Source of the DNA: Pseudomonas sp. Teo4
Lineage (GTDB): Bacteria; Pseudomonadota; Gammaproteobacteria; Pseudomonadales; Pseudomonadaceae
Length of the DNA: 64,000 nt
Assembly (NCBI RefSeq): GCF_034387475.1
Contig: NZ_JAXCIL010000001.1
Span: 1,612,001-1,676,000 of the forward strand
Direction: 5' to 3'
Below, in pieces: positions 19,128 through 27,761 of this stretch. Positions within the stretch are counted from its first letter, which is position 1; every line of letters starts with the position of its first letter. The notes under the pieces were generated by a model. The model was not told the DNA's origin. It was given only the letters and a program-made list of their open reading frames with translations, and searched no databases. Made by a program: the position numbers and the translations under genes.

Positions 19128-21266
19128 ATGCAAGCACTGGACGCAACACAATTGCTGCAGATCAACCTCTGGACCCTCGCCATCGTCGTGCTGCTGAGCT
19201 ACCTCACACACCGCAACCAATGGGGGGCACGGCTGCTGTTCGGTGCATTGACCGCCGCATTGCTGGTGAATTACGTGATCTGGCGCATCAACGACACTTT
19301 GCCCGAAAGCCACACCGGCTTCGTCGCCCTCTGGGCCTACGCGTTCCTGTTCTTCGAGCTGCTAGGTATCGGCTACACGCTGTTTTCCATCGTGGTCATG
19401 CTGCGCCGCAGCGATCACCGTCTTGCCGCCGATGCCGGTGAAAAGCGCCTGCGCGCCATGGGCCGCCAGGCACCGGCGGTGGACGTGTTCATCTGCACGT
19501 ACAACGAAGGCCTCGAGGTACTGGAAAAAACCATCATTGCAGCGCAAGCCATGGACTACCCCAACTTCACTGTCTGGGTGCTGGACGACACCCGCCGGGA
19601 CTGGCTGCGCGACTACTGCGCGCGAATGGGCGTGCAATACGCCCGGCGCGACGACAACCTGCACGCCAAGGCCGGCAACCTCAACAACGGCTTGCGCCAG
19701 TCCGCAGCCAGCAGCAATGCGCCGTACATCCTGGTGCTGGACGCCGATTTCGCGCCGCAGCGGCCAATTCTGATGCGCACCCTGGGCTTGTTCGAAGACC
19801 CGAAAGTGGGCCTGGTGCAGACACCGCAGTTTTATTACAACCCCGACCCCATCCAGCACAACCTGGGTTCGGCGACCTGCTGGGTAGACGAACAGCGGGT
19901 GTTCTTCGATGTGTTCCAGCCGGCCAAGGACGCCTGGGATGCGGCCTTTTGTGTCGGTACCTCGTTCGTGGTACGACGCGATGCGATCGAGAGCATCGGC
20001 GGCTTCCCGACCGGTTCGGTGTGCGAAGACATCTACACCACCTATCGTCTGCTGCAGAAAGGCTATGTGACCCGCTGGCTGAACGAGCGCCTGTCCATCG
20101 GGCTTTCCGCCGAAGGCCTGACCGAATATATCAACCAGCGCGGTCGCTGGTGTCTGGGGACCATCCAGGTGGCGTTGCTCAAGGAAGGGCCGCTGTTCGG
20201 GCGTGGCTACCGCCTCAACGACCGGTTGCACTACATTCACGGCCTGCTGCACTGGTGTTCCAAGCCCTTCATCCTGATGATGCTGGTGTCGCCCGTGCTG
20301 TATTGGTACTTCGGTATCGCCGGTTTCTATGCCACGCCCGCCGCGTTCCTGGCGTACGGCATGCCAGCACTGATTGCCTATTGGGGGTACAGCACCTGGG
20401 TCACCGAGCGGCGTTCGCTGCCTATATTCACTGAAGTCACGCAGATCGTCTGTGCTCTGGCCATCACCGCCACGCTGATCAGCGCCGCCATTCGCCCGTT
20501 CGGGCGGCCGTTCAAGGTGACCGCCAAGGGGCTGGACCGCTCCAAGGCCATGGTGCACTGGAAGCTGTTCGGCTTTTTCCTCATCCTGAGCGCGCTGGCA
20601 CAGATCGGCGCGATCACTGCCATCGTCAACGCCCACACCTTCGACGGCAATATGGTGTTCAACCTGTGCTGGACGGTGCTGGTGCTGCTCTACAACCTGG
20701 CCACGCTGGTGGCCTGTGTCGACCGCCCACGCCTGCATGGCGAAGAACGCTTCCCATTCGACCGGTCTACCGAATTGCGGCTGGGGTCGCGCGCACTGAA
20801 AGGGCGCCTGGTGGATATATCCGTCAGCGGCGTCGCCTTTGACACTGCCCAGGCAGACACTGTGCGATGCGGTGCACGAGGCCAGGTGTGGGTCGACAGG
20901 GTTGGCTGGCTGGGGGTCGAAGTGGTACGCCACGACCTGAGCGCACGCATGGGGCTGCGCTTCGTCGAACTGGACGAGGCTCGGCGTCAGGCCCTGGTGG
21001 GCCGGCTGTTCAGCGATGCCAACGCCAACGTTGCCAGTATCGCCCAACCGGGTGTCGCATTCGGCAGCCTGCTGCGCCGGGCATTGTTGGGGGAAGGGCG
21101 ACTGGAGGTGCAACTGCCTCGCTGGTCACGCCGGCTTCAGGAGCAGCAGGGGCTTCGCGCATTGCCGACGCTGCGGCGAGCCTCGTTGCCGGAGGCGATG
21201 CAGGCGTCTGGCGGTTTGGGCGGGTTGTTCGCTCAGTTGCGTGCGCTGATCACCCGTATCGTTTAG
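19128..21266 (+). CDS. Processive family-2 glycosyltransferase with C-terminal PilZ-like domain
   Basis: Membrane glycosyltransferase of 712 residues of the cellulose/curdlan/mixed-linkage glucan synthase type. Two helices lie near the N-terminus. The cytosolic catalytic domain has VLDDT, the DxD motif in LVLDADFAP, ED in SVCEDIYTTY and the processivity motif QRGRW. Several more helices lie in about residues 360-530. The tail has a PilZ-like fold signature (LVDISVSGVAF), but the upstream arginine pair is altered: HGEER stands where RxxxR is expected. The ATG at 19128 lies 1 bp after the preceding stop; the frame is open further upstream but runs inside that gene. It probably polymerises and extrudes a glucan-like polysaccharide. 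The product is unknown; no BcsB or BcsC is present, and the MFP-GT2 pairing recalls bgsBA of Sinorhizobium. Confidence 0.85.
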   Translation: MQALDATQLLQINLWTLAIVVLLSYLTHRNQWGARLLFGALTAALLVNYVIWRINDTLPESHTGFVALWAYAFLFFELLGIGYTLFSIVVMLRRSDHRLAADAGEKRLRAMGRQAPAVDVFICTYNEGLEVLEKTIIAAQAMDYPNFTVWVLDDTRRDWLRDYCARMGVQYARRDDNLHAKAGNLNNGLRQSAASSNAPYILVLDADFAPQRPILMRTLGLFEDPKVGLVQTPQFYYNPDPIQHNLGSATCWVDEQRVFFDVFQPAKDAWDAAFCVGTSFVVRRDAIESIGGFPTGSVCEDIYTTYRLLQKGYVTRWLNERLSIGLSAEGLTEYINQRGRWCLGTIQVALLKEGPLFGRGYRLNDRLHYIHGLLHWCSKPFILMMLVSPVLYWYFGIAGFYATPAAFLAYGMPALIAYWGYSTWVTERRSLPIFTEVTQIVCALAITATLISAAIRPFGRPFKVTAKGLDRSKAMVHWKLFGFFLILSALAQIGAITAIVNAHTFDGNMVFNLCWTVLVLLYNLATLVACVDRPRLHGEERFPFDRSTELRLGSRALKGRLVDISVSGVAFDTAQADTVRCGARGQVWVDRVGWLGVEVVRHDLSARMGLRFVELDEARRQALVGRLFSDANANVASIAQPGVAFGSLLRRALLGEGRLEVQLPRWSRRLQEQQGLRALPTLRRASLPEAMQASGGLGGLFAQLRALITRIV

Positions 21267-21276
21267 GAAACCGCCC

Positions 21277-22719
21277 ATGAAAGCTCACCTGCAAGGCATT
21301 GTGCTCGCGGCGCTGTTGCCCTTGGCTGGTTGTTCGCTGGAGCCGACCTATCAAACACCGGAATCACCAATCGACCAAGCTTGGCCTGACACTGCCGGCA
21401 AGGTGGATGGAACTGCGCATGCAGCATTCACCCAGGATTGGCGCCAGTTCATCAGCGATGCCCGCCTGCGCCAGCTGATAGAACGCGCACTGGTCAACAA
21501 CCGCGACCTGCAGCAGGTCGCAGCCAGTGTTGCCGAAGCCAGGGCTACCTACCAAGGAGCCAGCGCCGCACGCTTCCCCAGCCTTGGCCTGGACACCTAC
21601 TCGGGGCGCAGCAAGATCCCGGCGCTCGAGCAAACGCCAGGCGGTGGCTCCAGCGCCGGAAGTACCGCCAACACCTTCCAGACAACCGTGGGCATCACCG
21701 CCTACGAGCTGGACTTCTTTGGCCGCGTACGTAGCCAGCAACACGCGGCGGGGGCCAGGTTCGAGGCCAGCCAGGCGGACTATCAGACTGCGCGCCTGGC
21801 GTTGATCGGTGAACTGGCGGCGACCTGGTTGACGCTCAAGGCCAACCAGAGCCAGCTCAAACTGGCGCAGTCCACCTTCGAGTCTCAGCAACGTTACAGC
21901 CAGTTGCTGCGTTCCAGTTACAACCTGGGCTCCACCGCCCGCATCGATGTGCACCAGGCCGATGCCATCACCAACACCGCAGCGGTTCAGGTGACGACCT
22001 ATCGCATGTTGGTCGCCCAGGACCTCAACGCCTTGCGGGTTCTGGTGGGGGAACCCGTGCCACCGGAGCTGCTGCCGGACGACAGACTGGGCGAACGCAT
22101 GGCCACTGCTGACGTACCGGCCGGCCTCCCTTCGGACCTGCTTGCACGCAGGCCAGACATCATCGCTGCGCAGGCCCAGTTGCGCGCCGCCAACGCGGAA
22201 ATTGGCAGCGCCCGCGCAGCCTATTTCCCCAGTTTTTCCCTGACCGGCGCATTGGGCAGCCTGAGCGGCGACTTTTCCAGGCTGCTGACGGGGCCTGCCG
22301 AGTACTGGACCCTCGCCGCGCTCGGTTCATTGACCTTGCTCGACGGCGGGCAACGCAAGGCCGGTGTGGACGCCAGCTGGGCCCGCTACGACCAGCGCGC
22401 CGCTGCGTACGAGCAAACTGTGCTGAATGCCTTTCGCGAGGCGGCCAATGCGCTGAACGCCCGGCAGGAGATGCTTGCCCAGGTAGCTGCACAAAACCGC
22501 CTGGTGGAGGACTACCAACAGGCATATGTTCAGTCTCGGTTACGTTTCGAGGCAGGGCTGGACAGCTACTTCTCGACCATGGATGCGCAGCGCTCGCTGT
22601 TCGGGGCCCAACAACAATGGCTGGACCTGGAACTGGCACGCGAAATCAACCAGGTGAACCTGTACAAGGCGCTGGGTGGTGGCTGGGAAGCCCCACGCGC
22701 TGAGCACGCGGCCCGCTAG
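21277..22719 (+). CDS. Outer-membrane channel lipoprotein, OprM/NodT family
   Basis: Protein of 480 residues with a lipoprotein signal (LPLAGCS, Cys near residue 19) and two OEP repeats. Typical OprM-family sequences include ALVNNRDL, AYELDFFGRVRS, LLARRPDI and SFSLTGALG. Members usually form trimeric channels for RND pumps, but no RND pump gene is here. It lies 10 bp after the glycosyltransferase and follows a membrane-fusion gene, so it more likely provides the outer-membrane exit for the polysaccharide. It is last in the operon and convergent with the ABC importer genes. Confidence 0.88.
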   Translation: MKAHLQGIVLAALLPLAGCSLEPTYQTPESPIDQAWPDTAGKVDGTAHAAFTQDWRQFISDARLRQLIERALVNNRDLQQVAASVAEARATYQGASAARFPSLGLDTYSGRSKIPALEQTPGGGSSAGSTANTFQTTVGITAYELDFFGRVRSQQHAAGARFEASQADYQTARLALIGELAATWLTLKANQSQLKLAQSTFESQQRYSQLLRSSYNLGSTARIDVHQADAITNTAAVQVTTYRMLVAQDLNALRVLVGEPVPPELLPDDRLGERMATADVPAGLPSDLLARRPDIIAAQAQLRAANAEIGSARAAYFPSFSLTGALGSLSGDFSRLLTGPAEYWTLAALGSLTLLDGGQRKAGVDASWARYDQRAAAYEQTVLNAFREAANALNARQEMLAQVAAQNRLVEDYQQAYVQSRLRFEAGLDSYFSTMDAQRSLFGAQQQWLDLELAREINQVNLYKALGGGWEAPRAEHAAR

Positions 22720-22738
22720 CCCGTGGGGGGGCAGCGAC

Positions 22739-24352
22739 TCAGGCGGTCGCCACCTGCAGCGGCAAGTCACCCAGGGTGGCGGACAACCCAGGCATGTCCT
22801 CCAGCAACCGCCGGGTGTAATCACTGGCAGGCCGTTCGAACACTTGCTCGGTAGGCCCTTGGTCAACCAGCCGACCTTGGCTCATCACCAGCACCTGGTC
22901 GCTGATGCCACGGACCGTGGCAAGGTCGTGGGAGATGAACAGGTAGGTCAGGCCCAGTTCCCGCTGCAGGGTTTGCAGCAGGTCCAACACCTGGGCTTGA
23001 ACCGGGGCATCCAGTGCCGATAAGGGTTCGTCCAGCACCAGCAGTTCTGGCTCGGCGGCCAGGGCACGGGCGATGGCCACCCGCTGCCGTTGGCCTCCTG
23101 ACAATTGTCCTGGGCGTCGGTTCAGCAACTCAGCGGGTAGGCCAACCCGTTCCAGCAGCGTCAGCACTCGCTGGTGGTGCTCACGCCGATGGCCTATGGC
23201 AAAGGCGCGCAGGGGTTCACTGATGATCTCCAGCAGGCTGTGCCGTGGGTCCAGCGCAGCCCAGGGGTTCTGATACACCAGTTGGACCCGGCGCCGGTAG
23301 GCGTGCAGCTGCTTGCGCCCAGCGCCAAGGATCTGCTGGCCGTTGAACACCACGCTTCCAGTGCTGGCCTGCTCAAGTGCCAGGATGATGCGAGCGGTAG
23401 TCGATTTGCCCGAACCGGACTCGCCCACCAGGCTGGTGGTGCTGCCACGGGGCAGGCTGAAGCTGACAGCGTCCACCGCTGCCGGCCCCAGTGGGCTGAA
23501 GCGTCTCTGCAGGCCGCTGACTTCCAGCAATACATCGTTATCTGCCCTGGCCGTGCGGCTTCGCCGTTGCTGCAGACGCGCCAGTGGCGAAGCCTGCAGT
23601 AATTGGCGGGTATAGGGATGGCTAGGTGCATGCCATAGCTGGCCGGGCGTACCGCTTTCCAGCAAGCGACCATGGCGCATCACCAGAATGCGGTCGGCGC
23701 GGTCCAGTGCCACGGCCAGGTCGTGGGTGATCAGCAACAGGCTACTGCCTCGTTCGCGCACCAGAGCCTGCAAACGGTCGAGAATCTGCCGCTGGACACT
23801 GACATCCAGCGCGCTGGTGGGCTCATCGGCGATCAGCAAGGGTGGGTCGTTGGCCATGGCGATGGCGATCAGCACCCGTTGGCACATGCCACCGGACAAT
23901 TGATGGGGGTAGCGCTCCAGCAACTGTTCAGGCGTCTTCAAGCCGACTTGGCTCAGCAGTACCAGTGCACGCACGCGGGCTTCGTTGCGGGCCACGCCGT
24001 GCACGGTCATGGCCTCGATCACCTGGGCACCGATGGTTTTTACCGGGTCCAGCGAGGTTCCCGGGTCTTGCGGCACGAAGCCAACCAGCCGGCCACGTCG
24101 CTCGCGCCAACCCCTTTCATCGAGCTGATCCAGCGCCTGGCCCTGCAGCCACAACTGTCCCTTTTGTCGCGCAGTTGGCGGCAACAGGCCAGCCAGCGCT
24201 GCTGCGGTAGTGGACTTGCCAGAGCCGGACTCACCCACGAGGCAAACGATCTCACCTGGCGCGATGTCCAGGTCCAAACCCTCCACTGCCGCCTGCGTGC
24301 TACCGGGGTACTCGACACCAAATTGGCGAATTCGAACCAAGGGTGTATCCAT
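22739..24352 (-). CDS. Dipeptide/oligopeptide-type ABC transporter ATPase with two fused nucleotide-binding domains
   Basis: Protein of 537 residues carrying two complete ABC modules in one chain, as in GsiA/YejF or a DppD-DppF fusion. Module 1 has Walker A GESGSGKSTT, signature LSGGMCQRVLIA and Walker B LLIADEPTSALD. Module 2 has the same Walker A, signature LSGGQRQRVAIA and Walker B LLVLDEPLSALD. The frame is open up to 24448, but the ATG at 24352 gives the normal N-terminus (MDTPLVRI) and overlaps the permease stop by one base (TGATG). It powers the importer formed with the next two permeases and the lipoprotein at 26151. Confidence 0.94.
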   Translation of the reverse strand: MDTPLVRIRQFGVEYPGSTQAAVEGLDLDIAPGEIVCLVGESGSGKSTTAAALAGLLPPTARQKGQLWLQGQALDQLDERGWRERRGRLVGFVPQDPGTSLDPVKTIGAQVIEAMTVHGVARNEARVRALVLLSQVGLKTPEQLLERYPHQLSGGMCQRVLIAIAMANDPPLLIADEPTSALDVSVQRQILDRLQALVRERGSSLLLITHDLAVALDRADRILVMRHGRLLESGTPGQLWHAPSHPYTRQLLQASPLARLQQRRSRTARADNDVLLEVSGLQRRFSPLGPAAVDAVSFSLPRGSTTSLVGESGSGKSTTARIILALEQASTGSVVFNGQQILGAGRKQLHAYRRRVQLVYQNPWAALDPRHSLLEIISEPLRAFAIGHRREHHQRVLTLLERVGLPAELLNRRPGQLSGGQRQRVAIARALAAEPELLVLDEPLSALDAPVQAQVLDLLQTLQRELGLTYLFISHDLATVRGISDQVLVMSQGRLVDQGPTEQVFERPASDYTRRLLEDMPGLSATLGDLPLQVATA

Positions 24353-25191
24353 CACGCATCTCCCTGAATACGTTGCAGGCCACGGGCCAGTTGTTGGGTG
24401 GCAAGCACCACGGCGGCCACTACCAGCCCTGGCAGGGTGGTGTACCACCAGGCCACCACCAGGTAATTACGGCCCTCGGCGATCAGCAGGCCCCATTCCG
24501 GTTGCGGTGGTGGTGCGCCAAAGCCGAGGAAACTCAATGCCGACACCGCCAGCACGGCGCTGGCGAATTCCAGGGCAGCCAGCGCCAGCAGGGGGCCGGC
24601 GGCATGCGGCAGCACATGGCGGCAGAGGTTGCTCCAGGGGCCGACACCGGCCACTTGCGCCGCCTCCACGAACGTACGGCTGCGCCAGCGCAACACTTCG
24701 CCCCGGGCCAGGCGTGCGAACATCGCTACCGATGACAGGCCTACCGCAAGGGCGATTTCCAAGGTGCCGAAGCCCAGTGCGGTGACGATCGCCATCGCCA
24801 GCAGTAATGCCGGAATCGCCATCAGCACTTCCACCAGTACCGCCAGAATCCGGTCGGCAATGCCACCGAACCAGCCGGCGATGCCACCCAGCAGGCTGCC
24901 GAGCACCAGGGCGATCAGCACGGCGATGCTGGTGGCTTGCAGCGACAACGCCGCGCCATAGACACAGCGGGCATAAAGGTCACGGCCCAGGTGGTCGGTG
25001 CCGAACCAGTGGAGGGCGGAAGGGGCTTGCAGGGTTTGGGTAGGGTCGGCCAGCAGCGGGTCGACGCGGGTGAACAGGCCAGGGCAGAAGGCCCAGCCCA
25101 GTACCACGATAAACAGGCCGATGCTCAGCACCACGGCAAGGCCCGGCCAACGCACCGTACGCGTAAGGGTGTAGGAAGGTTGCAAGATCAT
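24352..25191 (-). CDS. ABC transporter permease, DppC/OppC class
   Basis: Inner-membrane permease of 279 residues with about six helices and the BPD_transp_1 loop (EAAQVAGVGPWSNLCRHVLP) that docks to the ATPase. The N-terminus has the DppC-type segment HWFGTDHLGRD. It overlaps the DppB-type gene by ATGA and the ATPase gene by one base, so subunit synthesis is coupled. With the LLM monooxygenase and TonB receptor upstream, the substrate is more likely a small organosulfur or other unusual compound than a peptide; this is inference. Confidence 0.93.
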   Translation of the reverse strand: MILQPSYTLTRTVRWPGLAVVLSIGLFIVVLGWAFCPGLFTRVDPLLADPTQTLQAPSALHWFGTDHLGRDLYARCVYGAALSLQATSIAVLIALVLGSLLGGIAGWFGGIADRILAVLVEVLMAIPALLLAMAIVTALGFGTLEIALAVGLSSVAMFARLARGEVLRWRSRTFVEAAQVAGVGPWSNLCRHVLPHAAGPLLALAALEFASAVLAVSALSFLGFGAPPPQPEWGLLIAEGRNYLVVAWWYTTLPGLVVAAVVLATQQLARGLQRIQGDA

Positions 25192-26147
25192 GGGCGGCTC
25201 CCTTGACGGATGCGGGGGTCGAGCAACGGGTAGATCAGGTCAGTGGCCAGGTTGGTCAGCACATACAAGGCTGCGGCCAGCAACACCACGCCCTGAACCA
25301 CAGCGATGTCCTGACTGGCGACAGCGGCCTGGGCCAGGCGGCCGACGCCATCTCGGGAGAACACCGTTTCAGTCACCACTGCGCCGGCCAGCAGATTGCC
25401 CAGCAGCGTGCCGGCCAGGCTCAACAGCGGAATCGCTGCGTTGTGCAGGATGTGTCCGCACAGCAAGCGCCAGGGGCCGACGCCCTTGCTGCGCAAAGCC
25501 TGGACGAAGGGTTGCTGGCTGACGTTGGCAATCGAGCGGCCCAGCACCTGAGCGATCATCGCGGCACAGGGCAGGGCCAGGGTGACCGCCGGCAGCACCA
25601 GGCTGGCGAAGCCGTGTTCACCCATGGCTGGGAGCCAGTGCAGCTGGAACGAAAACAGTTGCAGCAGCACCAGTCCCACCCAAAAGGTTGGCAGCGACAC
25701 CACCACCGCAGGCGCGTTATGCAAGGCGCTGTTAAATGCCGGCTGGCGGATCTGCTGGGCGGCCAGCGCCAGGCCGATGCCAAGCGGCAGGGCCAGGCCC
25801 AATGCGGCCAAGGCCAGCACCAAGGTTGATGGCAGCGCCGCTGCCAAGGCCTGGGCCACCGGTTTTCCGGTTTGCAGTGAAGTACCCAGGTCCAGATGCA
25901 GCAGCCGCCACAGGGCACCGCCGTACTGTTGCCAGAGGCTGCCGTCGAGGTTATAGCGGGCGCGCAGTTCGGCGACCTTGGCCGGGTCCACCGTGCCGGG
26001 CTCGCCGCTCTGGGCCAACAGGATCGCCACCGGGTCACCTGGCAGCGCGTAGAGGATGGCGAACGACAGGGTAAAGGCCGCCCAGAGCACCAGCAGAGCC
26101 TGGGCGAGCCGCCAAAGACGGCCGTGGTGGTTGGTCAGGATGCTCAT
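25188..26147 (-). CDS. ABC transporter permease, DppB/OppB class
   Basis: Inner-membrane permease of 319 residues. The first helix is followed by the DppB-type sequence FAILYALPGDPV and a periplasmic loop, then five more helices with the coupling loop (VQALRSKGVGPWRLLCGH). It starts 3 bp after the stop of the binding-protein gene. It contains only three Met in 319 residues, unusual for a membrane protein and in line with the sulfur-poor composition of its neighbours. Confidence 0.93.
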   Translation of the reverse strand: MSILTNHHGRLWRLAQALLVLWAAFTLSFAILYALPGDPVAILLAQSGEPGTVDPAKVAELRARYNLDGSLWQQYGGALWRLLHLDLGTSLQTGKPVAQALAAALPSTLVLALAALGLALPLGIGLALAAQQIRQPAFNSALHNAPAVVVSLPTFWVGLVLLQLFSFQLHWLPAMGEHGFASLVLPAVTLALPCAAMIAQVLGRSIANVSQQPFVQALRSKGVGPWRLLCGHILHNAAIPLLSLAGTLLGNLLAGAVVTETVFSRDGVGRLAQAAVASQDIAVVQGVVLLAAALYVLTNLATDLIYPLLDPRIRQGSRP

Positions 26148-26150
26148 GGT

Positions 26151-27752
26151 TCAGTGGCTCCCAGGTTGTGCCAACCAGGTGTCGTAGAACTGCAGGCGAG
26201 TCGAGGCCTCGTAATGCAGGCCCTGCACCACGTCGCGAAATGCCGTCACCGTTGCCGCTTCCACCAGTGGAATCACATGACCCTGGTCGAGCAGTTCGCT
26301 GGCGGCCTGGTGGATCAGCGCCCCGCGTTTGTGTACATCCAGGCTGGCGGCGGACTCCAGCAATGTCTGGTCCAGAGTGGATGGGGCACGCACATTGACG
26401 TTGCGCCCGCTGGCAAGAAACACCGTGCGCAGCACATCGGGGTCGGCGCGGGTCAGGTTGAAGAACCACAGCTGGTAGTTTTGCGAGGCCTGCAGCAGGC
26501 TGACCTGGCCGATGGTGGATTTGTTCAGGCGCAGCTCGACGCCGACCTGGCGCAATTGCTGCTGCACCAGCTCCAGCACCGGCGTGGTGGCCTGCCAATA
26601 GTCGAGGGCGAAGCTCAGGCGCTTGCCGTCGCGCTGTCGCCAGCCGTCAGTGGCCTTGGCCCAACCGGCGGCATCGAGCAGTTTGCCGGCGCCGTCAGGG
26701 TCGTAGGCTAGGTTGGCACCAAGGTCCTGGTAATACGGCGTACTGCCAGCCAGCACGGAGCTTGCCGGTTTCTGGTAACGGGAAATCACGCCTTTGAACT
26801 GGCTGCGGTCGATGGCCTTGTTCAGCGCTCGGCGCACGTTGACGTCGTCCAGCGGCGGACGAGACTCGTTGGGCGTCAGGTTGAACACGATGCCAGGGTT
26901 GGAGCGGGTAATGGCAGGAATGCCTTGGGCCTCCAGTATCGCCTCGTCCTGCACCGGCACGCTGGTGTTCACGTCGATCTGCCCCGACAGCAGGCTGCCC
27001 AGGCGCACGCCGGATTCCGGCAGTATGTGGAACTCGATGGCATCCAGCCAGGCACGGCCCTTATGCTCGGCCAGGGATGAAGGCCAGGCGTAGTCCGGAC
27101 GGGCTTCGATGCGCACCTGGCGGTTGTGCTCGAAGCGCTTCACGCTGAATGGCCCGGAGCCCACAAGTGCGCCCTGGCAGCGATCTTCCGCGGACCGTTT
27201 AAGCGTGGCGGGCGACAGCAGCCCCAGGCTCATGGTCGAGCTGGCCTGAAGGAACTGGGCATTGGCCTGCTTGAAGCGGATACGCACACTCAAGGGCTCG
27301 ACGAGCTCGATGGACTCAAGCCCGGCGAGGTAGGTGCCGGCCAATTGCGCCTGGGCGCCGAGGGCGACGATGGCCTCGAAGTTGGCCTTGACCGCCGTTG
27401 CGTCCAGTCCAGTGCCGTCGGCAAAGGTGACGCCTTCGCGCAGGTGGAAGGTGAACTGGCGCGAATCGTCGCTGACTTCCCAGCGTTCGGCCAGCCAGGG
27501 CACGATTTCGGCGGTTTGCGGGTCTTGGTCGGTGAGCGAGTCCACCAGTTGCCTGCCAACGTTGAGCGCTGTGTTGTTGCCTGCTTGCTGAGGGTCGATG
27601 CAGTTGGGGTCGCCGTCGAAGGCCACCCGCAGCACGCCGCCGGTTTGCGGCTGTGCCGGAGTGATATCGGCGGCCTGTTGCCTGGGTTTGTCATCGCAAC
27701 CCGCGAGCGCCAGGGTGATGGCCAGACTCAGAGATGCCAGGGGTCGGTACAT
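26151..27752 (-). CDS. Peptide/nickel-type ABC transporter substrate-binding lipoprotein (SBP family 5)
   Basis: Binding protein of 533 residues with a lipoprotein signal (LALAGC, Cys19), so it is anchored in the periplasm. Family-5 features include GGVLRVAFDGDP, TFHLREGVTFADGTGLDA and LNKAIDRSQF. It contains only two Met (including the start) and three Cys. It lies 9 bp downstream of the monooxygenase gene and 3 bp upstream of the permease, with an AAGGAAA ribosome site. It probably captures the substrate that enters through the TonB receptor at 29132. Confidence 0.92.
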   Translation of the reverse strand: MYRPLASLSLAITLALAGCDDKPRQQAADITPAQPQTGGVLRVAFDGDPNCIDPQQAGNNTALNVGRQLVDSLTDQDPQTAEIVPWLAERWEVSDDSRQFTFHLREGVTFADGTGLDATAVKANFEAIVALGAQAQLAGTYLAGLESIELVEPLSVRIRFKQANAQFLQASSTMSLGLLSPATLKRSAEDRCQGALVGSGPFSVKRFEHNRQVRIEARPDYAWPSSLAEHKGRAWLDAIEFHILPESGVRLGSLLSGQIDVNTSVPVQDEAILEAQGIPAITRSNPGIVFNLTPNESRPPLDDVNVRRALNKAIDRSQFKGVISRYQKPASSVLAGSTPYYQDLGANLAYDPDGAGKLLDAAGWAKATDGWRQRDGKRLSFALDYWQATTPVLELVQQQLRQVGVELRLNKSTIGQVSLLQASQNYQLWFFNLTRADPDVLRTVFLASGRNVNVRAPSTLDQTLLESAASLDVHKRGALIHQAASELLDQGHVIPLVEAATVTAFRDVVQGLHYEASTRLQFYDTWLAQPGSH

Positions 27753-27761
27753 GGGCTTTCC

